From Isoetes taiwanensis (Eukaryota > Streptophyta > Lycopodiopsida > Isoetales > Isoetaceae), in NCBI GenBank assembly GCA_021234155.1, contig JAJEKV010000080.1, positions 3,335,867 to 3,399,866 of the forward strand: 64,000 nt of DNA, read 5' to 3'. A model generated the notes under the pieces. It had not been told where the DNA came from. It did not search any database and saw nothing but the letters and a program-made list of their open reading frames with translations. The stretch's first letter is position 1. Every line of letters starts with the position of its first letter. Of this stretch, positions 46,306 through 58,269 are shown one piece after another. The translations under genes and the position numbers were made by a program.

Positions 46306-48900
46306 AAAAAAGGTCATTGCTAATGTTGTGCATACATGCCATTCTTTAATTACTAGGTATCAAATCCTTTGTTCTGACAATGGATGTATTATTCGAGACC
46401 ACCTACTAGAACAATCAAGAGAATGTAAAATAGACATCTCACAGGATAAGGCACATTAGTGCTCCAGCCCATGTAACTTGGTCAAATGTGACAACCATCA
46501 TTATTCTGTACACTCTTAAACTGACTAAACCATATATGTCAAGAACCGTTGGCTTGTGCCATCATCATCGCCTCATCACCCAATACTAGACGGCACCAAT
46601 ATATTATGACTTCTTTAGAATTTGTTACCTGTCCAACGAGCCCACTAAATCTAGCATGCCAAGCCTTTGTGTAGAAGGAATCTCGTCATTTTTATCATGC
46701 CAAAGCAGTTACGGCCACAAAAATGTCTTTTTAGGCATTTTCAACCATGCAAGTCTTCCCTTGAAAGAACATAGTTCCCACACATCCAAAGTGCCATTTC
46801 TTAGTGTAGAAAAGCCTTTCTTGTCTTTCTTGTCCCTATCAATGGGTATTGAAAGCCCATCCCTCGAATGACTTAGTGCAAAGCCAATTATGTAACCCAT
46901 CCCTTGAAAACAACTAGTGTTCAATCTAACATGCACAAGATAACAGTTGTAGTTGTGCTTCCCTTCAACCTACTGGGGAAATTTACCTCTGCCACAATAC
47001 ATCTCTAGATCCGGTGCAACCTCATCACCACAACCCACCCCCAAAATTGATAGTGTTTCCAATAAGGTGTTGGGGGTCAAGGTCTAGGCTTAGAATGCAA
47101 GTGCAACTTGTTTTCTGTTTGTTGACTGATCTCTGAGTGATGAAAATAATTTGTACATGCATGAGAAATATGTAACTATAAATTTCGAAGCTACTATTGC
47201 AGTATGTATGTTTACGAAATTTTGATGCAGTCAACTGACCATCTTGAAAATAGATCGGCTCCATCAATCAAAATAATCGCAAGGGACAAAGCCCAAACAA
47301 AAAAGGAACAGCCAAATTGGCAAAAAAGCTAAAACTTTATACTGGTTGCACCCCATCAGGTATGGCAATTTACTTTCAGAAGGAACAACTGATTGGCCTA
47401 GACCACCCAACCAATCTAGCACTGCCCTTTGCATTACTCTGCACCTTACTCATCTCTTCATTGTTTCTTCCAGTTGAAGCCGGAACTAGAAAGTTGGACC
47501 CAACATTGAATTAAACTGCTTTGGATCCTTTCATCTTTGTATGATCATGGAAGATCTTTGCTACGGCTAATTCAAAGACATGCTTGTTTGGTTCACCAGT
47601 AGAAGGATCACCGTGCAAGTCAGAGGCCATAGACTGGTAAGTTTTGTGGACATCAATGTTGGAGGAGCTGCCTCTATATTTATGAGATCTGTCAATTTTG
47701 ACAAAGCCCTCTTCGTCGGAACACACTATCACTAATTTCGCCTTTGTATCTGCATTCTTTGCAGATTAGGCACATAGATAGGACTTGTATGAACCATCGC
47801 ACCACAGTAGTGGCATAGCAAAGGGAGGCCAGAAACTTGAAGCTTGATTCAATTCTCTCATTGTCGAAGCCTTTGAAGAACAAAGATTGAGAGATGGGAT
47901 TGAAGATATGACTGAAGCACGGATTTTAGGGACTTCTTAAGTGCAGCCATCCATGGAGACGAACTCCTCTAAATGGGAGACAATGATGGACCACCATATT
48001 TAGAGTCCAAGATGTGGTATTTTTGGAATTTTTTTGGTGGTATTTCCGGCCATCCGTTATCAACCATTCTACACTTCACAGTTTCAAGCCCAGAACTAAC
48101 TACTTTGGGGCATTTTTTGATCGATCCAACTCTATCTAAGCTCAAATCGCTTCCTCTCTTCATCAAAATAACGTTAAAGAGGCAGACAAAGTGATTAGAA
48201 AGGCTTTTAAAGCAGTTCAAGCTGCCCACGGAGCTGCAAGAATGATCTGACCAAAGATCTCAGCTCTGCCACGCAATCTCGCGCTTGGTTTTTTGCCAAA
48301 AATACCAATTTTTAGCCAGAAATACCATTTTTTTGGCCAGAGATACCACTCTTTTTGGCTAGAAATACCACTTTTTGGCCGAAATACCACCTCGCTGATA
48401 ATGGGTGGCCGGAAATACCACCGATAAAGTCCAGAAATACCACACCTAAATATGGGTGTCCATGATGGACAATCATCTAGAAGGCTTTCTCAGTTTAGAA
48501 CGCAGAGCTGAAATTAGAGAGTGAGATCCAGATAGGATAAAATAGAGCATCCGGATTAGTAGGATCAAACTTTGGCCGCCATCTTTAGAATAAAATCTGC
48601 CCTTTTAGGCAAGTGACCACCTCTTTTTCGAAAATGAATTTGCATCTTAGATGAGAAGAGACAAATACATAAAGGTTGCCTAATGGCAGCACTTTGAGTT
48701 GATTCTGACCTCGACATAAACACTGTAGCACTTTCTTAACTTTTGCCAAAGAGGAATTTCCTCTTATAGTCTTGGTTACCCGCCCAAGATTGTTAAGGCA
48801 GCAGCTCTTGTCTATTCCATTGTATGGAAGGCTTAGTAGCTCTCCAGCCAGAAGAGGTCTTTTTGTAGCCAAGAACAAGTAACCAGGAAGGATTGTGTGG
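46306..48900 (-). pseudogene. LINE ORF1-like region, minus strand
   Basis: On the minus strand, scattered frames resemble the ORF1 protein of plant L1 elements. The clearest piece is a zinc knuckle near 47,800-47,850, LPLLCHYCGAMVHTS, which keeps two Cys and the His of the CCHC pattern. GFVKIDRSHKYRGSSS follows at about 47,700-47,660. Upstream (48,585-48,878) is a weakly DUF4283-like stretch. The stretch 46,306-47,500 has no firm assignment. Confidence 0.45.
48289..48444. repeat. Short tandem repeat, about 22-bp unit, seven copies
   Basis: Seven copies of a GCCAGAAATACCA core, separated by T-rich spacers (TTTTTTG), follow each other within the LINE ORF1-like region. Copies differ by one or two bases and the spacing varies from 20 to about 28 bp. 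Confidence 0.75.
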
Positions 48901-49018
48901 GGATAGCCTCTGTGAAAACAAGAGAAGCATAACCAATCTTTTCACAAAGAAAGGGCCCCCTATTATGACAAAAATCCCGGCAAAGTAGTGGTCATTATAG
49001 ACTATTCTGCTATCAATA

Positions 49019-49563
49019 CATTAGGGTTTTTTTGAGATTAGGGCCTTCAAAACATGCCAACTAAGCCAAATGAAGATAAATGAACTACCAATCAGAAATC
49101 AGAGCCTGACAGGTCCAGTCAGCAAAACTGTTATAACTAACTCACTGGATCACATTTTCTAGCATAACTATTGATAGAAAAGTCCAAATGAGCTCTCGTT
49201 TAGTGCAATAGATAGATCTCATTGAGATCTTTCCAACCTTAGATGCTTTGCACATATTTTAACCACTTATGATTGTCAAAACTCCAAAAAATATGGTTTT
49301 TACCATTTTTTACTATCCTACGGGGATAAAAGATATGCAAACCACCCAAGGTTGGAAAGATCTCAATGAGATCTATCTATTGCACTAAACAAGAGCTCAT
49401 TTGGACTTTTCTATCAACACTTATGCTAGAAAATGTGATCCAGTGAGTTAGTTATAGCTGTTTTGCTGACTGGATTACCAGTTCTGTTTTCTGATTGGTA
49501 GTTCATATAGCTTAGCCAGCAGTTCTTAGAAGGCCCTTTTATGATCTCAAAAAATCCCTAATG
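49019..49563. mobile_element. Foldback/MITE-like element with long inverted repeats
   Basis: The ends are inverted copies (CATTAGGG at left, CCCTAATG at right), and the inverted arms extend inward for over 200 bp on each side, enclosing a spacer of about 60 bp around 49,280-49,340. Arms match closely, for example GTGATCCAGTGAGTTAGTTAT at right against its complement near 49,135-49,156. ATA flanks both ends and may be a 3-bp target duplication. No coding sequence is present. The superfamily is not clear. Confidence 0.75.
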
Positions 49564-52384
49564 ATAGATGCCCACAACTGGTCCACAAGATCTTGAATGG
49601 TTCTCCACCAGATGTTTATTAACCAGAATAACAGAGCGAGTGATGGAAGGGGCTTCTAGAAAAGCTGGCAGGGATGAGGGTGTCGAGAGTGAGGATACTA
49701 TACAAAGTTGGGGGCTTGAATATGTAAACAAGACCAGGTACTGCATACTGAGTTCGCATTAAGCAGGCAGAAAATCATTATAGGACATGAACTTGGCAAG
49801 AGGAGGATGATCTGGACCTAAGTATGCGGTCCTGAGTTCTATGGCAGACGAAAGAGAGTCCTCAGTAGGATCAGATTGTTTCACAGGAAAGTTGCTTTCA
49901 TCCACCCCAAATTAGTTGTAGACTTTTTAACCAGCCACAACATATCTGTCTACTACTCTGGCAGATGACAAAGTATTTAGAGTTATCTGCAATTGAGGCT
50001 GATGGATATGGAGAAGTAGAAGAGCTAGAAACTGTGGTGCATGCAATAAAATAAATAAATTTAAATTTAAATAAATAAATAAATTTATTAATCATGCTTC
50101 TTGAGATCCTAAACAATGGAAGTGGCAGGCCCATCAAGTACAGTCATCTAAACCAGACGGCAGTGAGCGACAAATTTCGAGGAACCCTGGTAGCCTACCT
50201 TTTGAAATAAAAATGTCTAATATAGAAAAAATTTCTCAGGAAGTTTTTCTGTAAAAAACCATGGAATTCTTCATATTTTATGATTGAAAACTAGTTTTTT
50301 GCTTAATGCTTTAGCTTAAATTATGTAGGAAATCTACCTTTTTTACTACAGAGTTTGTTGCTCACCAAACAGACGAGTTTGAACAGACAAGAACTCTTAA
50401 AGGAAAGAGAACTATGATCCTTTCAAAGTTAAGGAGTGATTATATATATATCCAAAGATCTTGCCACTGTATGCTGCCATAATAGAAAGGCAGAGCTCTA
50501 CTCCTTCCATATCCTGCAAATCTACTAGCAATGATAGGAAAAATCTCGGTCAAAAAGCCTTGAACAGCTGCCCTATCCTTATGATTCAAAAAAGGTTGCC
50601 CGCCTACAAGGTTGATGATTAGAGGCTCTACAAATCAATTGGATTCACGAAAATCAAGGAGAGCCGCATATTCTCTCACTAGCACCCATTAGCCGGCCAG
50701 ATTATTTACCATAACAATGCCCAAAGTGTCACAGTAGATTTCGCAAGAGTGGTTTCGCAAGATCTCAGATGTTCTACTTAATTCAAGCAAAAGATATTGT
50801 CTTTCAGAATTGTTAGTGGTATTTTGAAGTGGATTCGACTTGGATTTAAAGATTTAGTTGGATCTAGCTTGGATCAAAGTAGAACTGCCATGCTGTAAAT
50901 TGTTTCGTGCAATTCTAAGCTTCAAATTGAAGCATTTCAAGATTGATCCTTCAGGCGGATCTGGCTGCAATTGCCGGCTTGGCGACACACTGGAGCTTTG
51001 CCTGCTAGTGACACACTGGCGATTTACTGCATCAAACACCTTCCGTCTAGAAGAGCCAGAGCAAACAAAAATAGCAACCTATGATACAATTGACACCCTC
51101 TAGCTGCTTCGTACACCAACGTAGGCATGAACAATGCAATTACTTTGACTTTCACATGTCTAAAACTGGCATTGTTTTAACTTAACAATATTCGGTGGAG
51201 AGAAATGTTGGCGGCGGTTTTGGCCGCCGCGATAAATTTCTTGTATAGATTATGATACGTTAATTAAGACCTTTAATTCCAAATGCATAACAAGACTTAA
51301 AAATAGATAAATAGGTATTATTTTAACGTCTACGATATGCGGGGTTATGGGACAAATCTATACATAATGCGACTCTGAGCAGTCTTGCACATGCGACCTA
51401 CATGTTCTAGGGCTAGTGTATTACTACTGGAACAAAGGCCTATGCGCATAAACACTAAATTCTCTATTGAACCTTCACAATTAAACACCAATGGATAAAT
51501 TTCAGACTATGGTTTAGTTCAAACAAATAGAAGAACACATGTGCTTATTTTTAGAGGATGCATAAACACTAAATATCTATTGAACCTTCATAATTAAACG
51601 AAAAGAAAGGTGCTTTTTTTTTGTCCTCTCTAGCACTTAACATGTATTATCAAGGAAGCCAATACACTTCATGCCGTAATACTTTATGTTAAGAGCTGCT
51701 TACGAGAAACCAATCGACCCTAGACTATGATATCTTATGCTAGAAGTTGCTCCATGTAACTAAACATGCACAAAGTACTAAATGGTGCCATCTCTAATTA
51801 AGCATGGGTGGAAACATATGAATTGACGGATATAAGAGAACTTGCAACGCCCAATTCATTTCCCTTGTCAAGTTGGCATAAAGTCAAAATAAATAACCAT
51901 GTTGACTTGTAAAAGTGTTGGCCTTGTTGACTTGAAGGGCCTGTTGACTTTGAGGCATGCCAATGGGGTAATGGAAAAGATAGACTAGAATGCGTAATAA
52001 GAGGGAGAAGCTACTAGGATAAAATACCAATCTCTCAATGGGAACTAGAATAATAAGTCAAACCACACTCATAAGTGTGCCACTTGAGAAAGAAACAAAA
52101 TAAAGAATGGCAACAACGAGGTACAACAAGAGAATGGAAATCTAAGGACGTCTTTGGCAAGGCGTGCTTTTTATAAAATAGTGCAAAGAATTGGAACCTT
52201 AAAGACAGTGGCGTGGTGTTGACCCAGTATGGATATTATATGGACAGCTGTGTAACAAAAAGACACGCATTTGTCTCTGACAAACTAGACACATTCCAAG
52301 TTGTCCAGAAGTTCGTGCAATAATGGTTTCCGAGTCTAGTAATTTTCTGGAGCTGCTTCCTTCCAAGGCTGCTACCATAGATTC
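49564..52384. other. Intergenic region upstream of the P450 gene
   Basis: No gene is seen in 2.8 kb. It holds an AT-rich AAAT/ATTT palindromic run at 50,045-50,095, a TATATATATA run near 50,440, and otherwise ordinary intergenic sequence. Proximal promoter elements of the P450 gene would lie at the right end. Confidence 0.6.
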
Positions 52385-52392
52385 TATATAAA
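52385..52392 (+). promoter_or_regulatory. Probable TATA box of the P450 gene
   Basis: TATATAAA lies 150 bp before the ATG, within TTCTATATAAACTTG, a good plant TATA context. Transcription would begin near 52,415-52,425, giving a 5' leader of about 120 bases. Confidence 0.6.
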
Positions 52393-52542
52393 CTTGCTCC
52401 CATATAGTTCTGCTGCATCATTCGTCCATACAGCAAGCGTTCATTCCGAGCCAGGGAAGCAATATAAGTTCTTAATATAGTTTTCTCGTTCTCCCAAAAA
52501 AAAACGATTGACTACTTTAGTACTTACTGTCATCTCAGCTGC

Positions 52543-54118
52543 ATGGCGTTTTTTCATCTTATCTCCGCTTCAAAGCTTCTCCTCTCCTGGATCATTCCAG
52601 CAGCTGTCCTCCTCCTCCTTGTTACAAGAAGAAAGAAATCCAGAATGCCTCCAGGTCCTTTTGGGATTCCAATATTTGGATCCCTTTTCAGCCTCAAGGC
52701 TCCAGTTTACAAATCTATGAAAGACTTGGCCAAAATATATGGGCCAATTATGACTGTGAAGTTTGGAGCCTTCCCAAATGTCATCATTTCCAACTCTAAA
52801 TTGGCCAAGGAAGTTCTGAAAACTCACGATAATGTTTTGGCATCTAGGCCTCCCACTGTATTCTCTAGCATAATGATTTCTTCTGGGGTGGATATGGTGT
52901 GGAGCCCGTTAGGGCATCAATGGCAGGAAAACCGAAAGCTTGTCAACACTGAATTATTGTCTGCAAATAGTCTGAAGAAATTCAAAGAAACAAGGCAAAC
53001 TAATATTGCTAAACTCATCGAGGATCTCAGAGTTCCTGCAGAAAATTCAACTCCAGTTGTTATGAGGAAATACCTCTGGAATGTTGTGGTGAACAACATG
53101 TCTAGAATGGTTATGGGTAGCCACTATTCAGGAGACAAATTTGAAGCTCAAGAAATCAAACAAATTGTTTCTGATACACTTAGAATAGGAAACTTGTTCA
53201 ATCTGGGGGACTTTATTCCTTTTCTCCGCAAACTGGACTCCAATGGATATACCAAGAGTATCAAGCAGTATAAGTCCACCATGGATAGAATAAGCTATAA
53301 AATTCTGGCAGATTATAGGAACAGAAATTTGGGGTCAGAGGAGTCCTTTGTAAACACGCTACTACAGCTGAACAAGAGCAGCCAAATTGATGACCCTACT
53401 GTTGGAAACATGATATGGGTATGTGATGCAAGGCTTTAAATTTGACTGAATGTTTTTCTTATTTCATGCCATGACATGATACTAATGGTTGTCTAACTTT
53501 ACTGTTCAGAATATGATGGCTGCTGGAACGGACACCATTGCAGGAAGCACGGAGTGGGCCATAGCTGAGCTCCTGATACATGCTGATAAGCAAGCCAAAG
53601 TTCAAAGAGAAATTGATTTAATAGTAGGAAGAAACAGAAACGTGGAAGAAGAAGATCTTGACAAGCTAAAATATCTCAACTGGGTGTACAAAGAAACCCT
53701 ACGTCTGCATCCACCAACAGCCATGATGCTGCCACATTATAGCACCCAAGACTGCAACATTGCTGGATTTGACATACCTGCTAACACTGCAGTCCATGTG
53801 AATGTGTTTGCCATCAACAGGGACCCTGACAACTGGGAAAATCCTGAACAATTCATGCCTGAAAGGTTTGAGAAGGAGGATGTAGACATGCGAGGTTATG
53901 ATTTTCGCCTCTTACCTTTTGGAGCAGGGAGAAGGGTTTGTCCAGGTGCTAGAATGGCTATCCTCAGCTCTACCCTCATACTTGCCAACCTGCTCCAAAA
54001 GTATGACCTGCTAATCCCACAGGAAACAAGGCCCCAGGATGTGGACATGGTTGAAGAATTTGGTATTGTACAGTGCATGAAAACCCCTGTCTCTGCAGTC
54101 TTGAGGCGTAGGGCCTAG
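52543..54118 (+). CDS. Cytochrome P450, CYP71-clan (A-type), one intron
   Basis: Exons 52,543-53,418 and 53,510-54,118 join in phase 0 across a 91-bp GT-AG intron to give 494 residues, the usual length. A membrane anchor spans residues about 4-27, followed by basic RRKKSR and the proline hinge PPGPFGIP (36-43), so the enzyme should sit on the endoplasmic reticulum. The oxygen-activating I-helix AGTDT is at 297-301, ExxR at E354/R357, PERF at 409-412, and the heme-binding FGAGRRVCPG at 429-438 with ligand C436. All conserved parts are intact. The protein would oxidise a small molecule with NADPH-P450 reductase. Subfamily and substrate cannot be told; the C-terminal wording slightly recalls phenolic-type P450s, but this is weak. 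Confidence 0.92.
53419..53509 (+). other. Intron of the P450 gene
   Basis: The donor is GG|GTATGT and the acceptor TTCAG|AAT, with a branch-like CTAAT near 53,482. Its site, just before the I-helix oxygen-binding motif, fits the common intron position of A-type P450 genes. Confidence 0.85.
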
Positions 54119-54925
54119 GTTAAGCTGCCAATAACCTGAAACATATGAGTAAACTGTAAATGATGTACAACACCACATTTCTATTCTAACCAATTCTTTG
54201 CTCACCATGTTATGTTCAATTTGCATCATTGTGCTATTTATCGTTTTTCTTGTGGCAAACTGTGACCTATCTCACCAATTATAAGTCAGTCCTTAACCAG
54301 TATGAAAGGAACATTCTAAAGTAATTCTACTCAAACATCATTCTTGAATAAAGTTCCTGTGCTGTTCCCATAATAAATCTGTGGCATTCTCCTTGGCTAT
54401 ATGTGATGTTTTCACAAACAAGCACAAAGACATAGTACTATGTTGAGATCTAAACCTTACTAGTAGCTTGAATACTCCTAAAAGATGGTAAATGTAGCAG
54501 GAAATATATCAGAAGCATCTGCGTTATTATACAAAGATAGTCAATATCGAAAACCATTTTTCTGCATTATCATAGGAGCCGCATAAGCCATCTTTCAACA
54601 TCTGAAACACCTTATTAAAATTAATTGTTGCAAGAACGAAGCTAATCTATCATTGTCTTCTGAATACTAAGAAGTCAAACACCACACGAATATTACCATA
54701 AGACATTTCAATTGACGATTTTCAGCATACGATCTAGCTTTATTGTGGAGAATAGCACACCTGTTTCCAATGCGAAGATCCAAGAATCGACGCGACAATA
54801 AGATAGTCCGAAAACTTCTTTAGGGCATTTGAAAAAGGTCTGGTCGGTATAAAGGAGAACAAAACTAAGCGGCCTTTTTTCCCTTCGAACTTTTACCTTT
54901 AATTGCCTTTAAATCCATCATTCGA
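54119..54925. other. P450 3' untranslated region and intergenic spacer
   Basis: Two AATAAA signals occur after the stop, at 54,347-54,352 and 54,372-54,377, about 230-260 bases downstream, so the P450 transcript may end near 54,390. The rest up to 54,925 is ordinary spacer. Confidence 0.5.
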
Positions 54926-54933
54926 TATATAAA
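54926..54933 (+). promoter_or_regulatory. Probable TATA box of the RING gene
   Basis: TATATAAA lies 55 bp before the ATG at 54,988. This implies a very short 5' leader of about 25-30 bases. Confidence 0.5.
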
Positions 54934-54987
54934 CACAGGAAGAGCTTGTTCCACAATGAGACTTCGTGTAGATTTTGAGTAGTTTCT

Positions 54988-55926
54988 ATGGCTGGCATAA
55001 AACGTGATGGATCTGGCGATCTAACAAAGGACAATAACATATGCTCCACCCACATGGATCTGCCAAATAATGCAGTCCTCCCGGTGTGTTCATCTCATGC
55101 AAAAGATTATACAAAAGATTATATAGAAGGTTGTAATGAATCCGACGATCTTATAAAGGAGCTGGACAACATCATAAAAGGTGATAAATCCGGCGATCTA
55201 ATAAAGGAGTGGGACAATATCATATGCTCCATCTGCATGGATTCACCATCTAATACAGTGCTCTTAGTTTGTTCATCTCACGCAAAAGGTTGTCGCCCAC
55301 ACATGTGCTATGTTTGTTTCTGTGATTATGCAAAGTCCAGATACAATAATAGAATGAATATTTCTTGCCCCTTATGTAGAGGGAATGTGACTACTTGGCA
55401 TGTTAAGGATGGGCATTCTATGAGTGTCTACTCATATCCTCATCAAGTTTCTTTAGTTGACAAAGAATTTGTTGCAGACGTGTTGTCTTGGCTCTCCTGG
55501 TCTACTGGTAGAATTGAAGATCAACACGAAGAAGAAGAACAAGATGATGATGATATTGAAGCAGAAGCTCACTTGCATTTTGATCAAGAAACAGATATTA
55601 CAGTAGAGATTTCACCGCAGCTTATTCAAGAAACAGGTGTTTGGGGTGTTATCTTGTGCTCTTGGCCTAAGCTTAGAAAATTTCCAACTACTGTACTGGA
55701 GTCATCATGTTATATAAATATGCCACATTCAATAGAGATTGGGTTGGAGCTTCTTGAGGAAACAAGAGCTTTGGACACACAAAGTGAGTCATGGTTTCTT
55801 GAAGGAGAAGTTGTGGAAATAGAGATTGAATCAGAACTTTATGAAGAAATAGGAGCTTGGGACGGTGGTGTATTGACTTTCATACTAGAAGCTTGGAGCG
55901 GTGTCTTGGCTTTGTCTTGCTTTTAG
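54988..55926 (+). CDS. DUF1644-like RING-type zinc protein with duplicated N-terminal module
   Basis: This single-exon frame encodes 312 residues. Residues 80-131 form a RING-like unit: C80-x2-C83, then VLLVCSSHAKGCRPHMC and CPLCRG (C127/C130). The wording CSSHAKGCRPxMC is characteristic of plant DUF1644 proteins, a RING-related family of uncertain role; E3 ubiquitin ligase activity is possible but not shown. Residues 9-45 are a degenerate copy (ICSTHMDLP, then CSSHAKDYTKDY) that has lost most Cys/His ligands. A DLIKE-x-DNII unit recurs at about 54-63 and 70-79. The tail (about 175-305) is strongly acidic. It could be a young or decaying paralogue. It lies 870 bp downstream of the P450, same strand. 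Confidence 0.7.
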   Translation: MAGIKRDGSGDLTKDNNICSTHMDLPNNAVLPVCSSHAKDYTKDYIEGCNESDDLIKELDNIIKGDKSGDLIKEWDNIICSICMDSPSNTVLLVCSSHAKGCRPHMCYVCFCDYAKSRYNNRMNISCPLCRGNVTTWHVKDGHSMSVYSYPHQVSLVDKEFVADVLSWLSWSTGRIEDQHEEEEQDDDDIEAEAHLHFDQETDITVEISPQLIQETGVWGVILCSWPKLRKFPTTVLESSCYINMPHSIEIGLELLEETRALDTQSESWFLEGEVVEIEIESELYEEIGAWDGGVLTFILEAWSGVLALSCF

Positions 55927-56769
55927 ACACCAAATCTACAACCAAGTCACGCCCCTTTGAGGCAGGCTCTCTTGCGTTAGAATCACGCCATTCTTACGGT
56001 GCGGTTTGTGCAATGCCTCTAGAGTGTCTTTGGCAAACATGTTCGATGTGTTTATTCATGCTAGTTGACCAATGACATGAGGTGCTTATTCATGGCAAGT
56101 GACCAGTAAATGGATGATAGTGTCGGTGTGACAAGGTTCTTTATTTAGGAAATTTGTCCATGAAACATTCGTAAGGTTTTAAGGTTTTGTCAATTTCTAA
56201 TTGAGTTAATGGTTGTCTGCTTAGACAGTTTTATCTGATTACAAAGCTATAACAGAAATATGGGCTATGGACAAGCGTAGTTGAATAGGAAATAAGTTTA
56301 ATCCCATCCTTTTAGCTCACTTGTAACAATTATTTTAAGGCACTTTGGTTTCTGCATTGAACACATGTCCGGTACCAACGGAGAACACACTACAATCAGT
56401 CATATAATCTTGGTAAACAGTGCATGCTTTTGTTACATAGCCCTTTAGATAATAGCTAAGTTGCAGACTCATCATAAGATCTATAGTTTGTATCCTTTAA
56501 ATTTTTCTTTGAAACCTTCAAAAGGAATATGAGATGAACATGGAGATATATCAATGTGTTTACCTTTTTTATGCTCCTTTCTTGCAATAGAAATGTATCT
56601 TTATCCTGACACTAATGAGCATATCCATTGTCAGTATCACATATAACACAAAAATAGACTTTAGATTACTTTGTGCAACCCCAAAATATTATGTCTAAAT
56701 GCAAATACAATCAGAATATAAAAGCATCACCTATTTTATGACGTAGTATACAGAAGACTATAACATACA
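55927..56769. other. Intergenic region
   Basis: No gene or repeat is recognised. The first 150 bp would be the 3' untranslated region of the RING gene. Confidence 0.5.
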
Positions 56770-58135
56770 ATGATTATGCACATTTATAAAATTTATTCTC
56801 ACAATTATCAATGGGGAGCTTTGTGGACTTCTCTTTGTAGCAAAGTTCTCAGACTAGGCAATAATGTGGCATGGTTGCTCATTGGAGATTTTAATATAGT
56901 TGAAATGGAGACATATATGTCAGATAGGGGATTGCAAATGGTTCAGGGTTTTGAGTGGGAGCAATGGCACTGTCTGCTGTATGATTGTGGTTTTGTGGAG
57001 ATTGATGGAGGTCAGACTTTCACATGGGGCAATGGATGGACAGTTGATGATATAGCTTATGCCCGACATGATCGAGGATACTATAATGGTGTAGCCACTG
57101 ATTTTCTTTAGTTGCAGAGAACTAATTTGTTGGATAGTGCAGTATCAGATCATAATCCACAATGGTTCGCAGCTAGACAACCTCTTTATCGAAGAGCTAC
57201 AAAAATTTACTTGAAGTTCAATACTAATTACTTGAAGAAGTGATTTCATTGCAGGTTGTAGGAATGCCTGATCTCATGAATTATCTCATATTGGTGGTAT
57301 AGCTGATGTTGTTACTGCTCTTAGGGCTGTCAAATCCTTTGCAAAGCAGTGGGCTCATGCGCAGAAGGTCCAGCCTAGAGGCCAATTGTCCGGGTGGCAT
57401 CAGGAGTTACAAAGATATTGCTCTCTTGCCTCTTCTTCTAGTATTAGAGAGAAAGGGGAGAGAAAGCAACCTTGACAAATCGAGCCAGGTTAAAGGTGGG
57501 ATTGTAATGGTTTAGGCCTGGTAATAGATGCTCCCACTTCTTTTTCTAGGCTGCTAAGAGAAGAAGTATGATGGCCTCTACCTCATTTTGCTTGGTTCGG
57601 AGATTTTTGAGCCGATCTAATTGAATCAGTACCCCCAAGACCATTTCTCCTGCTTTCTTGCCAGACATTAGTTGCCTTTTCAGAAGGATATGCAATCTGC
57701 AGTCTTCTCGAAGGTACACCCCATAGTCTTAATAGAGCAATGTGCATATCTAGAAGCAGACATCACCATCAATGATTAATATTCAGCTGCTTCCCTTTTA
57801 AAGAAAGACAAGTGCCCTGGTCTAGATGGTCTTCTAGTGAAATTTTTTCAGGAATATTGGAATTAGTTAGGTTGCGATCTTTACAATGTTTTTTGTGAGT
57901 TTTATGGGTTCTTTGCCCTTCTGGCTTCTCAGGCAAAATTTTAGGTGATAGTCACCATTGCCGTAACTTTATCTGGGGTGGGAATGAAGAGCATGTTGTA
58001 GTGAAGATTGGATGGTCCAAATGATGGTGGCTTACATATGATAGACTTCCAATTGCAAAGCAAGATTATGATTTCTAAGTTCATATGGAGGATCCTTAAG
58101 GATATGGTTGATTCACTTGGATTGCGATTGGTGAA
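56770..58135 (+). pseudogene. Decayed LINE (endonuclease to RT end), plus strand
   Basis: An endonuclease stretch is open at 56,770-57,111 (WLLIGDFNIVEMETY; GQTFTWGNG), followed by a VSDHNPQW motif at about 57,135. A start of the LINE RT follows near 57,810-57,860 (CPGLDGLLVKFFQEYW). Sequence then jumps to an RT C-terminal part (FIWGGNEEH near 57,965; KFIWRILKD near 58,080), so most RT is deleted. Stops are frequent. It differs from the minus-strand LINE at 45,345. Confidence 0.7.
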
Positions 58136-58161
58136 GCAGTCGCTGTAACGATTAACTATCA

Positions 58162-58265
58162 GGTCTGGAGCGTGTGATTTGGTTTCATCCAAATCATCGT
58201 GGCCTTTTCGGTTAGGCTGCACAGCTACCACTCCAGAGGTAGTGGGTTCGAGTCCTGTCCAGACC
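58162..58265 (+). repeat. tRNA-like segment with B box and enclosing stem
   Basis: An 8-bp stem (GGTCTGGA 58,162-58,169 with TCCAGACC 58,258-58,265) encloses a tRNA-like part. It has an anticodon-type arm CTACC-ACTCCAGA-GGTAG, like that of tRNA-Trp, and a B box GGTTCGAGTCC (58,245-58,255). The whole is too long and poorly paired for a normal tRNA. A tRNA-derived repeat at the LINE end is likely. Confidence 0.4.
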
Positions 58266-58269
58266 CTTA

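Noticed and set aside
48289-48444. CRISPR array
   Set aside because: Plant nuclear context, repeats of only about 13 conserved bases, T-rich irregular spacers and no cas genes.
53419-53509. P450 read as two separate genes or a pseudogene with a stop at 53,437
   Set aside because: A 91-bp GT-AG intron with a branch-like site joins the halves in phase 0 and restores the I-helix region at the expected place.
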